Of a stretch of DNA of 9,142 nucleotides, positions 1 through 7,078 are shown piece by piece; the stretch's first letter is position 1; every line of letters begins with the position of its first letter. This DNA comes from Candidatus Krumholzibacteriia bacterium. GTDB taxonomy: Bacteria; Krumholzibacteriota; Krumholzibacteriia; LZORAL124-64-63. Location: contig JADGEP010000138.1 of assembly GCA_016744275.1 (NCBI GenBank), forward strand, positions 1 through 9,142, given 5' to 3'. The position numbers were made by a program, and so were the translations under genes. The notes below the pieces were generated by a model. It worked only from the letters and a program-made list of their open reading frames with translations. It was not told the DNA's origin and made no database searches.

Positions 1-1
1 C

Positions 2-589
2 TATGGATTCACCTCAATACCGGGCGCCACGACAGGCTGGTTGCTGGACACGCCTGCTGCCGACTCGTTGGTCCAAAAGTTGCCCATACTGATGGGCGGT
101 TCCCAGCAGAACATCGTCGCCTTTTTGGGGGGCATGTTGGTGCCGCTGGGCAATGAGGCCCTTTTGCGGGTCGAGATCAATGACCGGCAAATGAATCTGA
201 TGCCGATCCTGGCCGGACAGGGCGCTGCACCGCTATGGCGAGCCCAGCGAGGGGACTCTCGCAACAGTGGAGCCTATCCGCTGAAGCAGGTTGTTTCGGC
301 CGTGCCGGTGCAGGCACCGCTGGCAGACCGGTTGCGGGCCTTTCCCAATCCAGGCAGCGGCCGTATCGGATTCCGGGCCCAGGATGGTTCCTTGAGTGCT
401 GGCGCGCACCTGGAAATTTTTGATCTGCGCGGACGCCGGGTGCGGCAGGTGGCTGGAGTCAATGACGCTGGAGTGATGCATTGGGACGGCCGAGACGGGG
501 AAGGCCGGCACCTGGCGGCAGGAACTTATCTCGCGGTGGTGAAAGCTGGCGGACGTCGGCTGACGACCCGGGTTTTGCTGACCCGCTAA
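2..589 (+). CDS. Secreted/surface protein, C-terminal part, with FlgD-Ig (type IX-like sorting) domain; 5' end outside the window
   Basis: The frame is open from the window edge, so 195 C-terminal residues are visible and the start and signal peptide are missing. The segment around bases 227-283 reads PLWRAQRGDSRNSGAYPL. It resembles the W..xRGDxxNSG stretch often found in large exported beta-propeller proteins of FCB-group bacteria. From about base 329 to the stop there is a compact beta domain with the usual landmarks in order: FPNPGSG, LEIFDLRGRRVR, HWDGRDGEGRHLAAGTYLAV and a closing VLLTR. This is the FlgD-Ig / type IX-like C-terminal domain pattern, which sits at the extreme C-terminus of exported proteins. 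The inferred role is therefore an extracellular or cell-surface protein, anchored or sorted through this domain. The catalytic or binding part lies upstream of the window, so its function is unknown. The gap to the next gene is 76 bases and has no convincing terminator. Confidence 0.8.
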   Translation, partial: YGFTSIPGATTGWLLDTPAADSLVQKLPILMGGSQQNIVAFLGGMLVPLGNEALLRVEINDRQMNLMPILAGQGAAPLWRAQRGDSRNSGAYPLKQVVSAVPVQAPLADRLRAFPNPGSGRIGFRAQDGSLSAGAHLEIFDLRGRRVRQVAGVNDAGVMHWDGRDGEGRHLAAGTYLAVVKAGGRRLTTRVLLTR

Positions 590-665
590 ATGGGCTCGCT
601 AAATAATCGGGCAAGAGCGCACTTTCCTGATGCCCCTAAGCCGCTGACCATGATAGATTGCTGTC

Positions 666-3600
666 ATGGATATGAACGACCCCCACCAGACTTCGCGCGC
701 CTCAGGCCCCGCCAATGCCGGCAATTACTGGCAGTTGTTGGCGGCCGCCGACGATGCCCTGGATGTGGGCGACTTTCCCGCCGCTGAGCGCCGCTATCTG
801 GATGCCTGTGACCTGCGCGAAACCTCCCCTGGACGAGTTTTTGTCACCGAGAAAATCGGCGATGGTTTGCGGCGCCTGTTCAAGCGGTCTGCCAATGACC
901 GTCCGGTGGCCGATCAGCCCGGCCGCTGGACTCGTGTCAGCCGGGAATTCGTGGACCGTTTCACCCAAACTGGGGAACACATTGTCCGCGATGGTGTCCG
1001 GCTGTCCGAATTGCGCCCTGAAGATGATGCCGAGACCAACCAGCCAGTGTTGGAGTCGGCCTTGTTCCTGGTGGCCCGTAGCCGCATTTTTCAAGACGAA
1101 CCCGCCTCGGCAGTGCCCCTGTTGAAGGGATTGTTCCGCACCGCAAGCAGAACCGGCCGCCCATTCAGCGTGCAACTGGTGCGGCACGATCTGCCACTGA
1201 CCGAAGAAGACCGCCTGTGGATGGCCCGCAAGGGCGGCGAGTTGGTTGAGTCTTTTGTCGAACAGGGGCATCTGCGCCAAGGCGCTCCCGAGGCCGAAGA
1301 ATGGGCTCAGGTTTTCCTGCAGTTGTTGCAGTCCCGCTATTTTGGTTCCACCGGCCGCCTGGAGGAAGAGCGATCCTGGCTGGAAGCGATCACTGCTGAT
1401 CGTCTGCTGGGACAAGCAGGGGCCAGTGTTGATCTGTACCGCGCCTATCTGAGCGCGAATCCGGAGCCGGGGCCGCGGGCCGACGAAGGCCGGGTGCGTC
1501 TGCTGGAGTTGTTGGGCAATACTCACAGAGTCAATTTTCCAGTCCCACGCTATGCCGAAGCCCTCGGTGCGATGCAATCGGCGGGGTTGGCGAGAGGCAG
1601 TGAAGCCAGCGGACGTTTTGAAGAGGCCATCGCTCGCCTGGAGTACCGGCGCCCTGAGGCGGATCCGGCCTTGGGGCAAGCACCGGCCTGGGGGTCGGTG
1701 GCCGTGGAACCGGATGGACGCGTGGCGGTCGTCTTCTGGTGGGACAACGAACCACGTGACCTGGCGTTCTGGAATCCCGGCGATGATCCCGGCCCTCTGA
1801 ATGAGTTCCTATCCGTTTGTGATGGCCGCTTGTTGGCCGCCGACGACGCCACATTGGCGGTCGTGGCCGGTCAATGGGAAGATGACCCCGCGCCCTGGAC
1901 GGCTGATCAATTTGTGGCCGCTGTCATGGAGAGCCGATTGCCGGCCGAGGGTTTGGAGGCGGGCTCGCTGCTGCGCTTGTCCTTGGCGGAAACGGGGCCA
2001 TGGCGCTCGGCTTGGCGGCCGGGGCTGGGCCACAGCCTGTTGGAACCACCACACAGTTCAAGTTTGGTCGAAGCCTGGAAACAGGGCACGGCAGCGGCGG
2101 CCCTGCAGGCGGGCCTGACCTTCCTGGCGGTGCGCACCCGCATTGCCGAGGCGGACATCTCCCTGCGGGCGGGCATCGGTGAAATGGCCCGTCGCGGCGA
2201 TCCTGCATCCCGGTTTTTGTACGGTTTTCTGATCCTTGAAAGCGAAACCCAACGGGCCCTGGACGCCTCTTTTGAACCCTGGACGCTGCCCTTGCTGTGG
2301 ACCCGCCCGGATCCCTTCGGATGGACCACCAGTGGTCACGCTCCGAGCGGCTCGGCGCTGGCGCCGCAGGCGGGCATCCGCCCGGATCTTGGCCGCAGTG
2401 ATCTGACTATCGTAACGACCGGCAACGCACCGGCGGTGCTGGCGGCCTGGGGAGACGGCAAGCAGAAGTGGCGCGTGGTCCTGGACCGCATGGACCGGAT
2501 GGAATCGTTGTCCCAGGTGGCCGGTGGAGTTGTCGGGCCGGTGACGCTTATTCCGCGTGATGGACGGGTGCATTCTCTGACCGACTCCTTGCGATTGCTG
2601 GATGAGCTCTTGAGCACTGAACAACCTGAAGAAGACGGTCTGCTGGCCCTCTTTCACTGGACTCGGTTGATCGAAACCCACAATGGGGATCTGCTCGATT
2701 TTCGCCAGGTGCGCCCACGCTCCGGGGCACCGGTGGCCCTGTATGATCGTTATGCGGAAGCCGTTGCTCATGTCGCGACTGATGCGCCGGGATTGGCCGC
2801 CGATGGCTCCCTGGACAATGACACCCTGCGTACTTGGGGCGGGCAATTCAGCCAGCGGGTGCGCAAGGCGGGCCTGGTCGCAGGCTCGGTGGACCAGTTG
2901 CACACCGACCCCTTAACCCTCGATAGCCTGTGGGGTGTCTTTGAAGGCAGCGACGCTGCCTGGGTTTTCCTGGACAGTGCGGCGGTGCATTGGTCGTTGT
3001 ACGAACGCGGTGAAGTCGGCATCTCCGAGCTGCACGTTTTGCTACACAGCCGCGGTGGGCGGCATCTGAGTTTGCTTTCGGCCGCCGGTTGGCAACGCAC
3101 CGAATTGGAAGAATTGCTGGGCGAATGGCTCGGGGTTTTTGGCAGCGCCTACTGCCTGAGCCTGACCGATACGCGCACGCCGGTTCTGCGCCTGGCTGAC
3201 CGCGGTGTACGGCCCGAAGCGGTTGCCCTGGCCGCCGAAGAGTTGGCCGCCCAAGCGACCTGGATCGAGCGCAAGTTTACCGAAGAAGGCGCCGGCACGG
3301 TGCGCTTACCGCAATCGGGAAATGCCGCGCGTTTTTGGCGCCAGGTTCGTTCTGGTGATTTGCCCTTTGGGGGCCAGGGGTGGAGCTATCTCGAAGAGGA
3401 TTCTGATCTATATGGCCTTCCCGACGCCGCTTTGGCAGTTCCGGTATTGCAGAGCCTCAGCGGTGCGGAAATGGGCGTAGCCGAACAGAATACCCGCGCG
3501 TCCTGGGCTGAGGCGGACACCCGGCGCCTGGAGCACGGCGTGGCCATGCGCAAACTGTGCGCTCTGGAAATCGCTTCGTTGATGGCCGGTCGATGGCGCA

Positions 3601-6600
3601 GCGTGGACATTCTGGACACCCGTTGGTGGCGGCTGTTGCGTCCGTTGGATCCGGCGCAGGCCGCTGCCGAAAGCACGCGGCGGTTGCGCCCCTGGGATGG
3701 CGAGCAGGCGGCCCAATTGGCGACCAATGGCGTGGCCCGAACTTTTGACTTGCCGAACAATGGAGCGGGTGCGCACCGCGGCGGTGAGTTGGATCAGCGC
3801 ATCCTGACGGCGGTTCGGCAATGGTTGGAACGCCAACCGGGGCGGGCCTCCGCTGCTACCGAAGCTCATGGCAATGAGGCGTCGCGGTTGCCAACAACGG
3901 CTACGGTGCCGGCGGCGGGCGTGCGCCTTTTGGTTGGTGATTTGACACCGGTTTGGGCCGGCTTGAATGCCCACCTTACCCAAGCCTGGGAACGCGGAGA
4001 CCTGACGAAATGGGTACTGTGGGTGGCTGATACCATGCCCACAGGCGCGGCTGAGTTGGTGGCCGGCAGTGGCGTGTGTGGCATCTCGGTTTGGGCCGGA
4101 TCCAGTGATGAACGAGCACCCGCGCCGGTGGTGTGGGTCGAACCCGAAGATTTCGCCGACCCGGACTTGCGGCAATTGTTGGCCACCCGGCCCCCTGAAT
4201 TTATCGTGGCCGACGACTTGGCTGACTGGTTGCCCAATGCCGACCGGGATGCTCAGGAAGCCGCCTCGGCTCTGCGCGCGATCCTGGACTGTGGTGCTTA
4301 TAGCACGGTGTTGCGGGCGCGTGCCTTGACTCCCAGTTGGGCAGGATTCCTGACCGAGGCCTGCGGTGCCGTGTTGGCTCCTGGAGCGGGAGCGGGAGCG
4401 GGAGCGGGAGCGGGAGCGGCTCAGGCGACGGAGGCGTCGCCGCCAGCTGAGTCTTCCGATCAGTTTCCCGAACACCATGCCGAATTGTGCCTGGATTGCG
4501 GGCACGCGGATCGGGCTTCCGCTTTGGCCAGCCGGTTGAAGCTTCTGATGACCCGTTTGCCGAAAGTATTGGCGAGCATTGCGACTCAGCCCAACGATGT
4601 AGAAGGCGAGGCCGCTCCGGCTCACGATCGTCAATTGCTGCCCCTGGATTGGCTGGGCCGTTTGGCGGGATTGAGCAGCGCCGAAGTTGGCGAAGGTATT
4701 CTCTTGTTGCGCTGGGCAGCGCGACTGAACGGAGACTCTCTTTCGGCGGCGGGCGAAGCCCGAGGTGGTGGAGCGGGTGGCGGCCACACTTTGATCATCG
4801 CCCAACGGTTTGCCGACTTGGAAGTGGTGCTGGAGCGCCTGTCGGACAACTTGTCGGTGTTGGTGCCTTTGTGGCTTGAAGGTGCAGCGGTGCCCGGACT
4901 GCTGGGGCGCATTGATCTGGAGCAACCGCCGGTGCGTATTGAGGCGCGAGAGTTGGCCCTGGTTGACGCCTTCCTTTGCGCCATGGCCGCCAGCGACACT
5001 TATGCGACGGGCCTGGTCTACCGTTGCCCGCGCGGGCTGTTGAATTCGGCCACCCGTTTGGTTGGTTGGGATGGATCGGCTCCTGAAGTATTGCCGGCGT
5101 TGTTGAGTGGCCTGGGACTTTTCCGCTCCCGCATCGGTGATGTGCTGGCTTCGGCGGTAGAAACCGGTGCAGGATTCCGGATCGATACGGGATTGAATGA
5201 ATTGCGCACGCCAGAACGGGAGTTTATGGGCCTGGGCGTGGCTTTGGGGTTCTGGCGTTGGCTGGGACCGGCCAACCCTGGGGCCGTGCATCTGGTGGAT
5301 TTGTTGACCGTCGCGGGCAGCCCCACAGTGAGTCAATCTCAACTGGGATGGGACTTGCTGACAGCTCAAACCACGGCGCGGTTCCCGGTATTGGCAACCG
5401 CGGTGCCCGTGTTGGCAGGAGAGGGAAAAAAAAACGCGCCGCGTCCGAGGCTGGGACAATTGCGGCGCTTGTTGTCTTCAGGAGTAGAAGCCAGCGACGA
5501 GTTGGATCCGGCCGTGGCGCGAGTGCACGAGCTGACGCGAAATGCTGGTGACCCGGCCTTCCTGGTGCTCAAGGGAATGTTGGGTACGGGGCGCCACGAA
5601 GCGGTGGTGCGCGGACTTTTACGCACTCTCAATCAGGGCGATGATCCGGGAGCCGTGACGATCTATTGTCCGGACGAGGCCGTGGCTGCGATGATCTCTC
5701 GCGAGTTTATTCGGCACCATTATTTGGGGCCGCTGGATATCCGCGTGCCGGCCCAGGGAGCTGGAGTGCCCGCCGGGCCCAGTGCCTTGCCCGCCCTGGC
5801 CGAGCCGGGTTCGGCCGTGATAGTCATGTGTGAAGTGCAACGGTTTGATCCGGAAACCCGCTACCGGGTCGCCCAGATGGGTCGCGGCAAACTGCTGTTG
5901 CTAACTGCCGATGCCGTGGCCAGCGCCGAACCTTGGGAGCATTTGTTCCTCACCACGCCACGGGCCAATGACATCATCGAATTGCAGGGACAACGTCTGT
6001 TGAGCAAGGCCATCTGGAGTGAAGTGCGCGGATTGGCCCCGGAAAAACTGCAACCATCGGGGCCAACCCGGCGACACAGCCGTGGGCACCTCGAGTCTGG
6101 GTATGCCGCCAATCTTGTGCAAAGCCTGGCGCGCGTCGCGGCCGCCCATGAAGAGGGCACGCTGCCTGGGATCTTGCGCCTGACGACCCCGATGGCGGCG
6201 GATCTGGACTACATCGGCGGACAGTTGCGAGACCGCGGTTGGCTGGCTGTTCCGGAGCAGAAAGTCGACGATTTGTTGCTGCCTGGACCACGTGAAATTT
6301 TGGCGGCCGCCACTGATGTCCTGGCCCGATGTGGAGACTTGGCCCTGGCGTTCCCAGTCCAGCCAAAGGTTACGAATCCGGAAGCAGAAACGGCGTCCGA
6401 GCAAGGGCGTGACTCAGATGAGACCACTGATAACGGAGCTGAGTCGGATCCGGAAAAACGGCCGCTTGCAGTGGATCCGGATTTGATGATGCCGCTTTTG
6501 CTCGGCCCTGAGTCGCGGCGCGGTTGGCAGGTCTGGTCTCAAGCCCAGGAGCCTGATGCTGACCAGACCCTGGCCCAGTTTGTGGGCAGCCTGGTGGGTA

Positions 6601-6956
6601 TGCCTTGGGCCAATACGTTCTTACGCCATCGCGATGCCCGCCGACGCTGCGAAGAAATGCTGGCCCAATGGGGCGAAGAAACCCTCCGGGACTTGCTGCG
6701 AATGCCTCTCTGGGAGGCCTGGTGGCACACGATGAATGATGACCTGGGAACGGCCGGTGCCGGGTCGCGACGGCCTTTGGCCCTGCTGACTGACACCTTG
6801 CGGTTGCCAGGATGCCGCGTGCCTGGAGCAGTCTATCTCTGCCTGGGGTCGGAGCCCGCCCGTCAGCACTACGAATTCCTGGGACGTGTGACCGACAGTG
6901 CACTGGTGCTCTATCAAGAACAGTCACCCCTGCCGGGCGATGTCCAGGCGGGCTGA
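666..6956 (+). CDS. Giant 2096-residue protein of unknown function with TPR-like N-terminus and degenerate SF1 helicase-like C-terminal module
   Basis: I do not recognise this protein as a whole. ATG 666 is chosen because an in-frame TAG at 654-656 closes the frame just upstream; no clear Shine-Dalgarno is visible, and ATG 672 is an alternative. There is no signal peptide or membrane segment, so it is probably cytoplasmic. Residues 1 to ~330 look helical, with a TPR-like stretch at 21-47 (W22, ALDVGDF, AExxY). Residues ~341-1590 alternate beta-rich and helical segments rich in Trp and Leu, broken by a Gly-Ala linker at 1240-1251 and a Gly-rich stretch near 1363-1375. Residues ~1630-2090 resemble a UvrD/PcrA-like SF1 helicase. 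They contain GMLGTGRH at 1637-1644 (Walker A-like, K to R and S/T to H), VIVMCEVQ ending at Q1725 (Walker B-like, D to C), LLLLTAD at 1743-1749 (motif III-like) and YEFLGRVTDSALVL with R2074 (motif VI-like). An acidic linker at ~1901-1939 interrupts this module. The changed residues suggest that ATP hydrolysis is lost. The gene call is firm; the helicase relationship is an inference by eye. Confidence 0.88.
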   Translation: MDMNDPHQTSRASGPANAGNYWQLLAAADDALDVGDFPAAERRYLDACDLRETSPGRVFVTEKIGDGLRRLFKRSANDRPVADQPGRWTRVSREFVDRFTQTGEHIVRDGVRLSELRPEDDAETNQPVLESALFLVARSRIFQDEPASAVPLLKGLFRTASRTGRPFSVQLVRHDLPLTEEDRLWMARKGGELVESFVEQGHLRQGAPEAEEWAQVFLQLLQSRYFGSTGRLEEERSWLEAITADRLLGQAGASVDLYRAYLSANPEPGPRADEGRVRLLELLGNTHRVNFPVPRYAEALGAMQSAGLARGSEASGRFEEAIARLEYRRPEADPALGQAPAWGSVAVEPDGRVAVVFWWDNEPRDLAFWNPGDDPGPLNEFLSVCDGRLLAADDATLAVVAGQWEDDPAPWTADQFVAAVMESRLPAEGLEAGSLLRLSLAETGPWRSAWRPGLGHSLLEPPHSSSLVEAWKQGTAAAALQAGLTFLAVRTRIAEADISLRAGIGEMARRGDPASRFLYGFLILESETQRALDASFEPWTLPLLWTRPDPFGWTTSGHAPSGSALAPQAGIRPDLGRSDLTIVTTGNAPAVLAAWGDGKQKWRVVLDRMDRMESLSQVAGGVVGPVTLIPRDGRVHSLTDSLRLLDELLSTEQPEEDGLLALFHWTRLIETHNGDLLDFRQVRPRSGAPVALYDRYAEAVAHVATDAPGLAADGSLDNDTLRTWGGQFSQRVRKAGLVAGSVDQLHTDPLTLDSLWGVFEGSDAAWVFLDSAAVHWSLYERGEVGISELHVLLHSRGGRHLSLLSAAGWQRTELEELLGEWLGVFGSAYCLSLTDTRTPVLRLADRGVRPEAVALAAEELAAQATWIERKFTEEGAGTVRLPQSGNAARFWRQVRSGDLPFGGQGWSYLEEDSDLYGLPDAALAVPVLQSLSGAEMGVAEQNTRASWAEADTRRLEHGVAMRKLCALEIASLMAGRWRSVDILDTRWWRLLRPLDPAQAAAESTRRLRPWDGEQAAQLATNGVARTFDLPNNGAGAHRGGELDQRILTAVRQWLERQPGRASAATEAHGNEASRLPTTATVPAAGVRLLVGDLTPVWAGLNAHLTQAWERGDLTKWVLWVADTMPTGAAELVAGSGVCGISVWAGSSDERAPAPVVWVEPEDFADPDLRQLLATRPPEFIVADDLADWLPNADRDAQEAASALRAILDCGAYSTVLRARALTPSWAGFLTEACGAVLAPGAGAGAGAGAGAAQATEASPPAESSDQFPEHHAELCLDCGHADRASALASRLKLLMTRLPKVLASIATQPNDVEGEAAPAHDRQLLPLDWLGRLAGLSSAEVGEGILLLRWAARLNGDSLSAAGEARGGGAGGGHTLIIAQRFADLEVVLERLSDNLSVLVPLWLEGAAVPGLLGRIDLEQPPVRIEARELALVDAFLCAMAASDTYATGLVYRCPRGLLNSATRLVGWDGSAPEVLPALLSGLGLFRSRIGDVLASAVETGAGFRIDTGLNELRTPEREFMGLGVALGFWRWLGPANPGAVHLVDLLTVAGSPTVSQSQLGWDLLTAQTTARFPVLATAVPVLAGEGKKNAPRPRLGQLRRLLSSGVEASDELDPAVARVHELTRNAGDPAFLVLKGMLGTGRHEAVVRGLLRTLNQGDDPGAVTIYCPDEAVAAMISREFIRHHYLGPLDIRVPAQGAGVPAGPSALPALAEPGSAVIVMCEVQRFDPETRYRVAQMGRGKLLLLTADAVASAEPWEHLFLTTPRANDIIELQGQRLLSKAIWSEVRGLAPEKLQPSGPTRRHSRGHLESGYAANLVQSLARVAAAHEEGTLPGILRLTTPMAADLDYIGGQLRDRGWLAVPEQKVDDLLLPGPREILAAATDVLARCGDLALAFPVQPKVTNPEAETASEQGRDSDETTDNGAESDPEKRPLAVDPDLMMPLLLGPESRRGWQVWSQAQEPDADQTLAQFVGSLVGMPWANTFLRHRDARRRCEEMLAQWGEETLRDLLRMPLWEAWWHTMNDDLGTAGAGSRRPLALLTDTLRLPGCRVPGAVYLCLGSEPARQHYEFLGRVTDSALVLYQEQSPLPGDVQAG
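4383..4418 (+). repeat. (GGAGCG)6 hexanucleotide tandem repeat in coding sequence
   Basis: Six perfect copies of GGAGCG lie in frame inside the giant gene. They encode Gly-Ala six times (residues 1240-1251), followed by an Ala/Pro/Ser/Glu-rich stretch, which marks a flexible interdomain linker. Because the unit is six bases, gain or loss of copies would change linker length without shifting the frame. Replication slippage is the likely origin. Confidence 0.95.
5426..5468 (+). promoter_or_regulatory. Candidate slippage/frameshift site: A9 run followed by GC hairpin inside the giant gene
   Basis: Nine consecutive A residues (5426-5434) are read in frame as GGA AAA AAA AAC. Both A_AAA_AAA (5426-5432) and A_AAA_AAC (5429-5435) are in the register of a -1 slippery heptamer. 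A hairpin follows at once: GCGCCGC (5436-5442) pairs perfectly with GCGGCGC (5462-5468). It continues with GTCC (5443-5446) pairing GGAC (5454-5457), leaving a 4-base bulge and a 7-base loop. A -1 shift reaches TGA at 5549-5551, giving about 1628 residues. A shift to the other frame stops at TAG 5485-5487. Both products end before the P-loop-like motif at residue 1637. The spacer between heptamer and stem (0-3 bases) is shorter than usual for ribosomal frameshifting, so transcriptional slippage on A9 is an equal alternative. Function is inferred. Confidence 0.35.
5426..5468 (-). terminator. Possible intrinsic terminator for antisense transcription
   Basis: On the - strand these bases read as a GC-rich stem (7 bp plus 4 bp with a 4-base bulge and 7-base loop), then one G, then nine T residues. 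This is the classic form of a Rho-independent terminator. It lies antisense to the middle of the giant gene, and no - strand gene that would need it is visible in the window. It could damp antisense transcription, or the resemblance may be a by-product of the A9-plus-hairpin arrangement read on the + strand. Confidence 0.35.
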
Positions 6957-7003
6957 TCCCGGCCACAAGTCTTGTTCCGGCGTGCTTCAAATACTAGCTT
7001 TCG

Positions 7004-7036
7004 GGTCTGGCCCGGATTGCCCGGATGGGCCGGACC
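7004..7036 (+). promoter_or_regulatory. Hairpin in the gap upstream of tnaA
   Basis: GGTCTGGCCC (7004-7013) can pair with GGGCCGGACC (7027-7036) over 10 bp with a single G-U pair, closing a 13-base loop. The heptamer CCCGGAT occurs twice here (7011-7017 and 7020-7026). No T-run follows, so this is not a canonical intrinsic terminator for the upstream gene. It ends 29 bases before the tnaA ribosome-binding site and could act as a leader structure or as a transcript-end stem. Its presence in the sequence is certain; its role is not. Confidence 0.45.
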
Positions 7037-7065
7037 ACCATACACATATCGCACGTCCTACTCAC

Positions 7066-7070
7066 GGGAG
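7066..7070 (+). promoter_or_regulatory. Ribosome-binding site of tnaA (GGGAG)
   Basis: GGGAG sits 8 bases before ATG 7079. It decides that start over the in-frame upstream ATG 7025, which would add 18 residues (MGRTTIHISHVLLTGALE), lies inside the hairpin loop and matches nothing in the family. Confidence 0.7.
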
Positions 7071-7078
7071 CCCTCGAA

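Noticed and set aside
569..585. Small hairpin CGGGT/ACCCG at the end of the first gene
   Set aside because: There are only 5 pairs with a 7-base loop, it overlaps coding sequence and no T-run follows. It is too weak to call a terminator.
702..1679. 325-codon open frame on the - strand
   Set aside because: It is antisense to the N-terminal part of the giant gene, with biased composition and no ribosome-binding site that I can see.
4488..4505. CxxCxH pattern (C1275, C1278, H1280) in the giant protein, considered as a zinc site
   Set aside because: There is only one Cys pair and no second pair at zinc-finger spacing nearby.
3408..5459. 683-codon open frame on the - strand
   Set aside because: It is antisense to the giant gene. 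Its translation is rich in Gln, Arg, His and Ser without domain-like pattern, and it reads the GGAGCG repeat as Ser-Arg. This is a typical shadow frame in GC-rich coding DNA.
6965..6975. Odd palindrome ACAAG-T-CTTGT after the giant gene
   Set aside because: Five-base half-sites occur by chance in a gap of this size, and nothing else marks it as an operator.
7025..7078. Upstream in-frame ATG for tnaA
   Set aside because: It would add 18 residues with no family match and has no Shine-Dalgarno. ATG 7079 has GGGAG at proper spacing and gives the usual family length.
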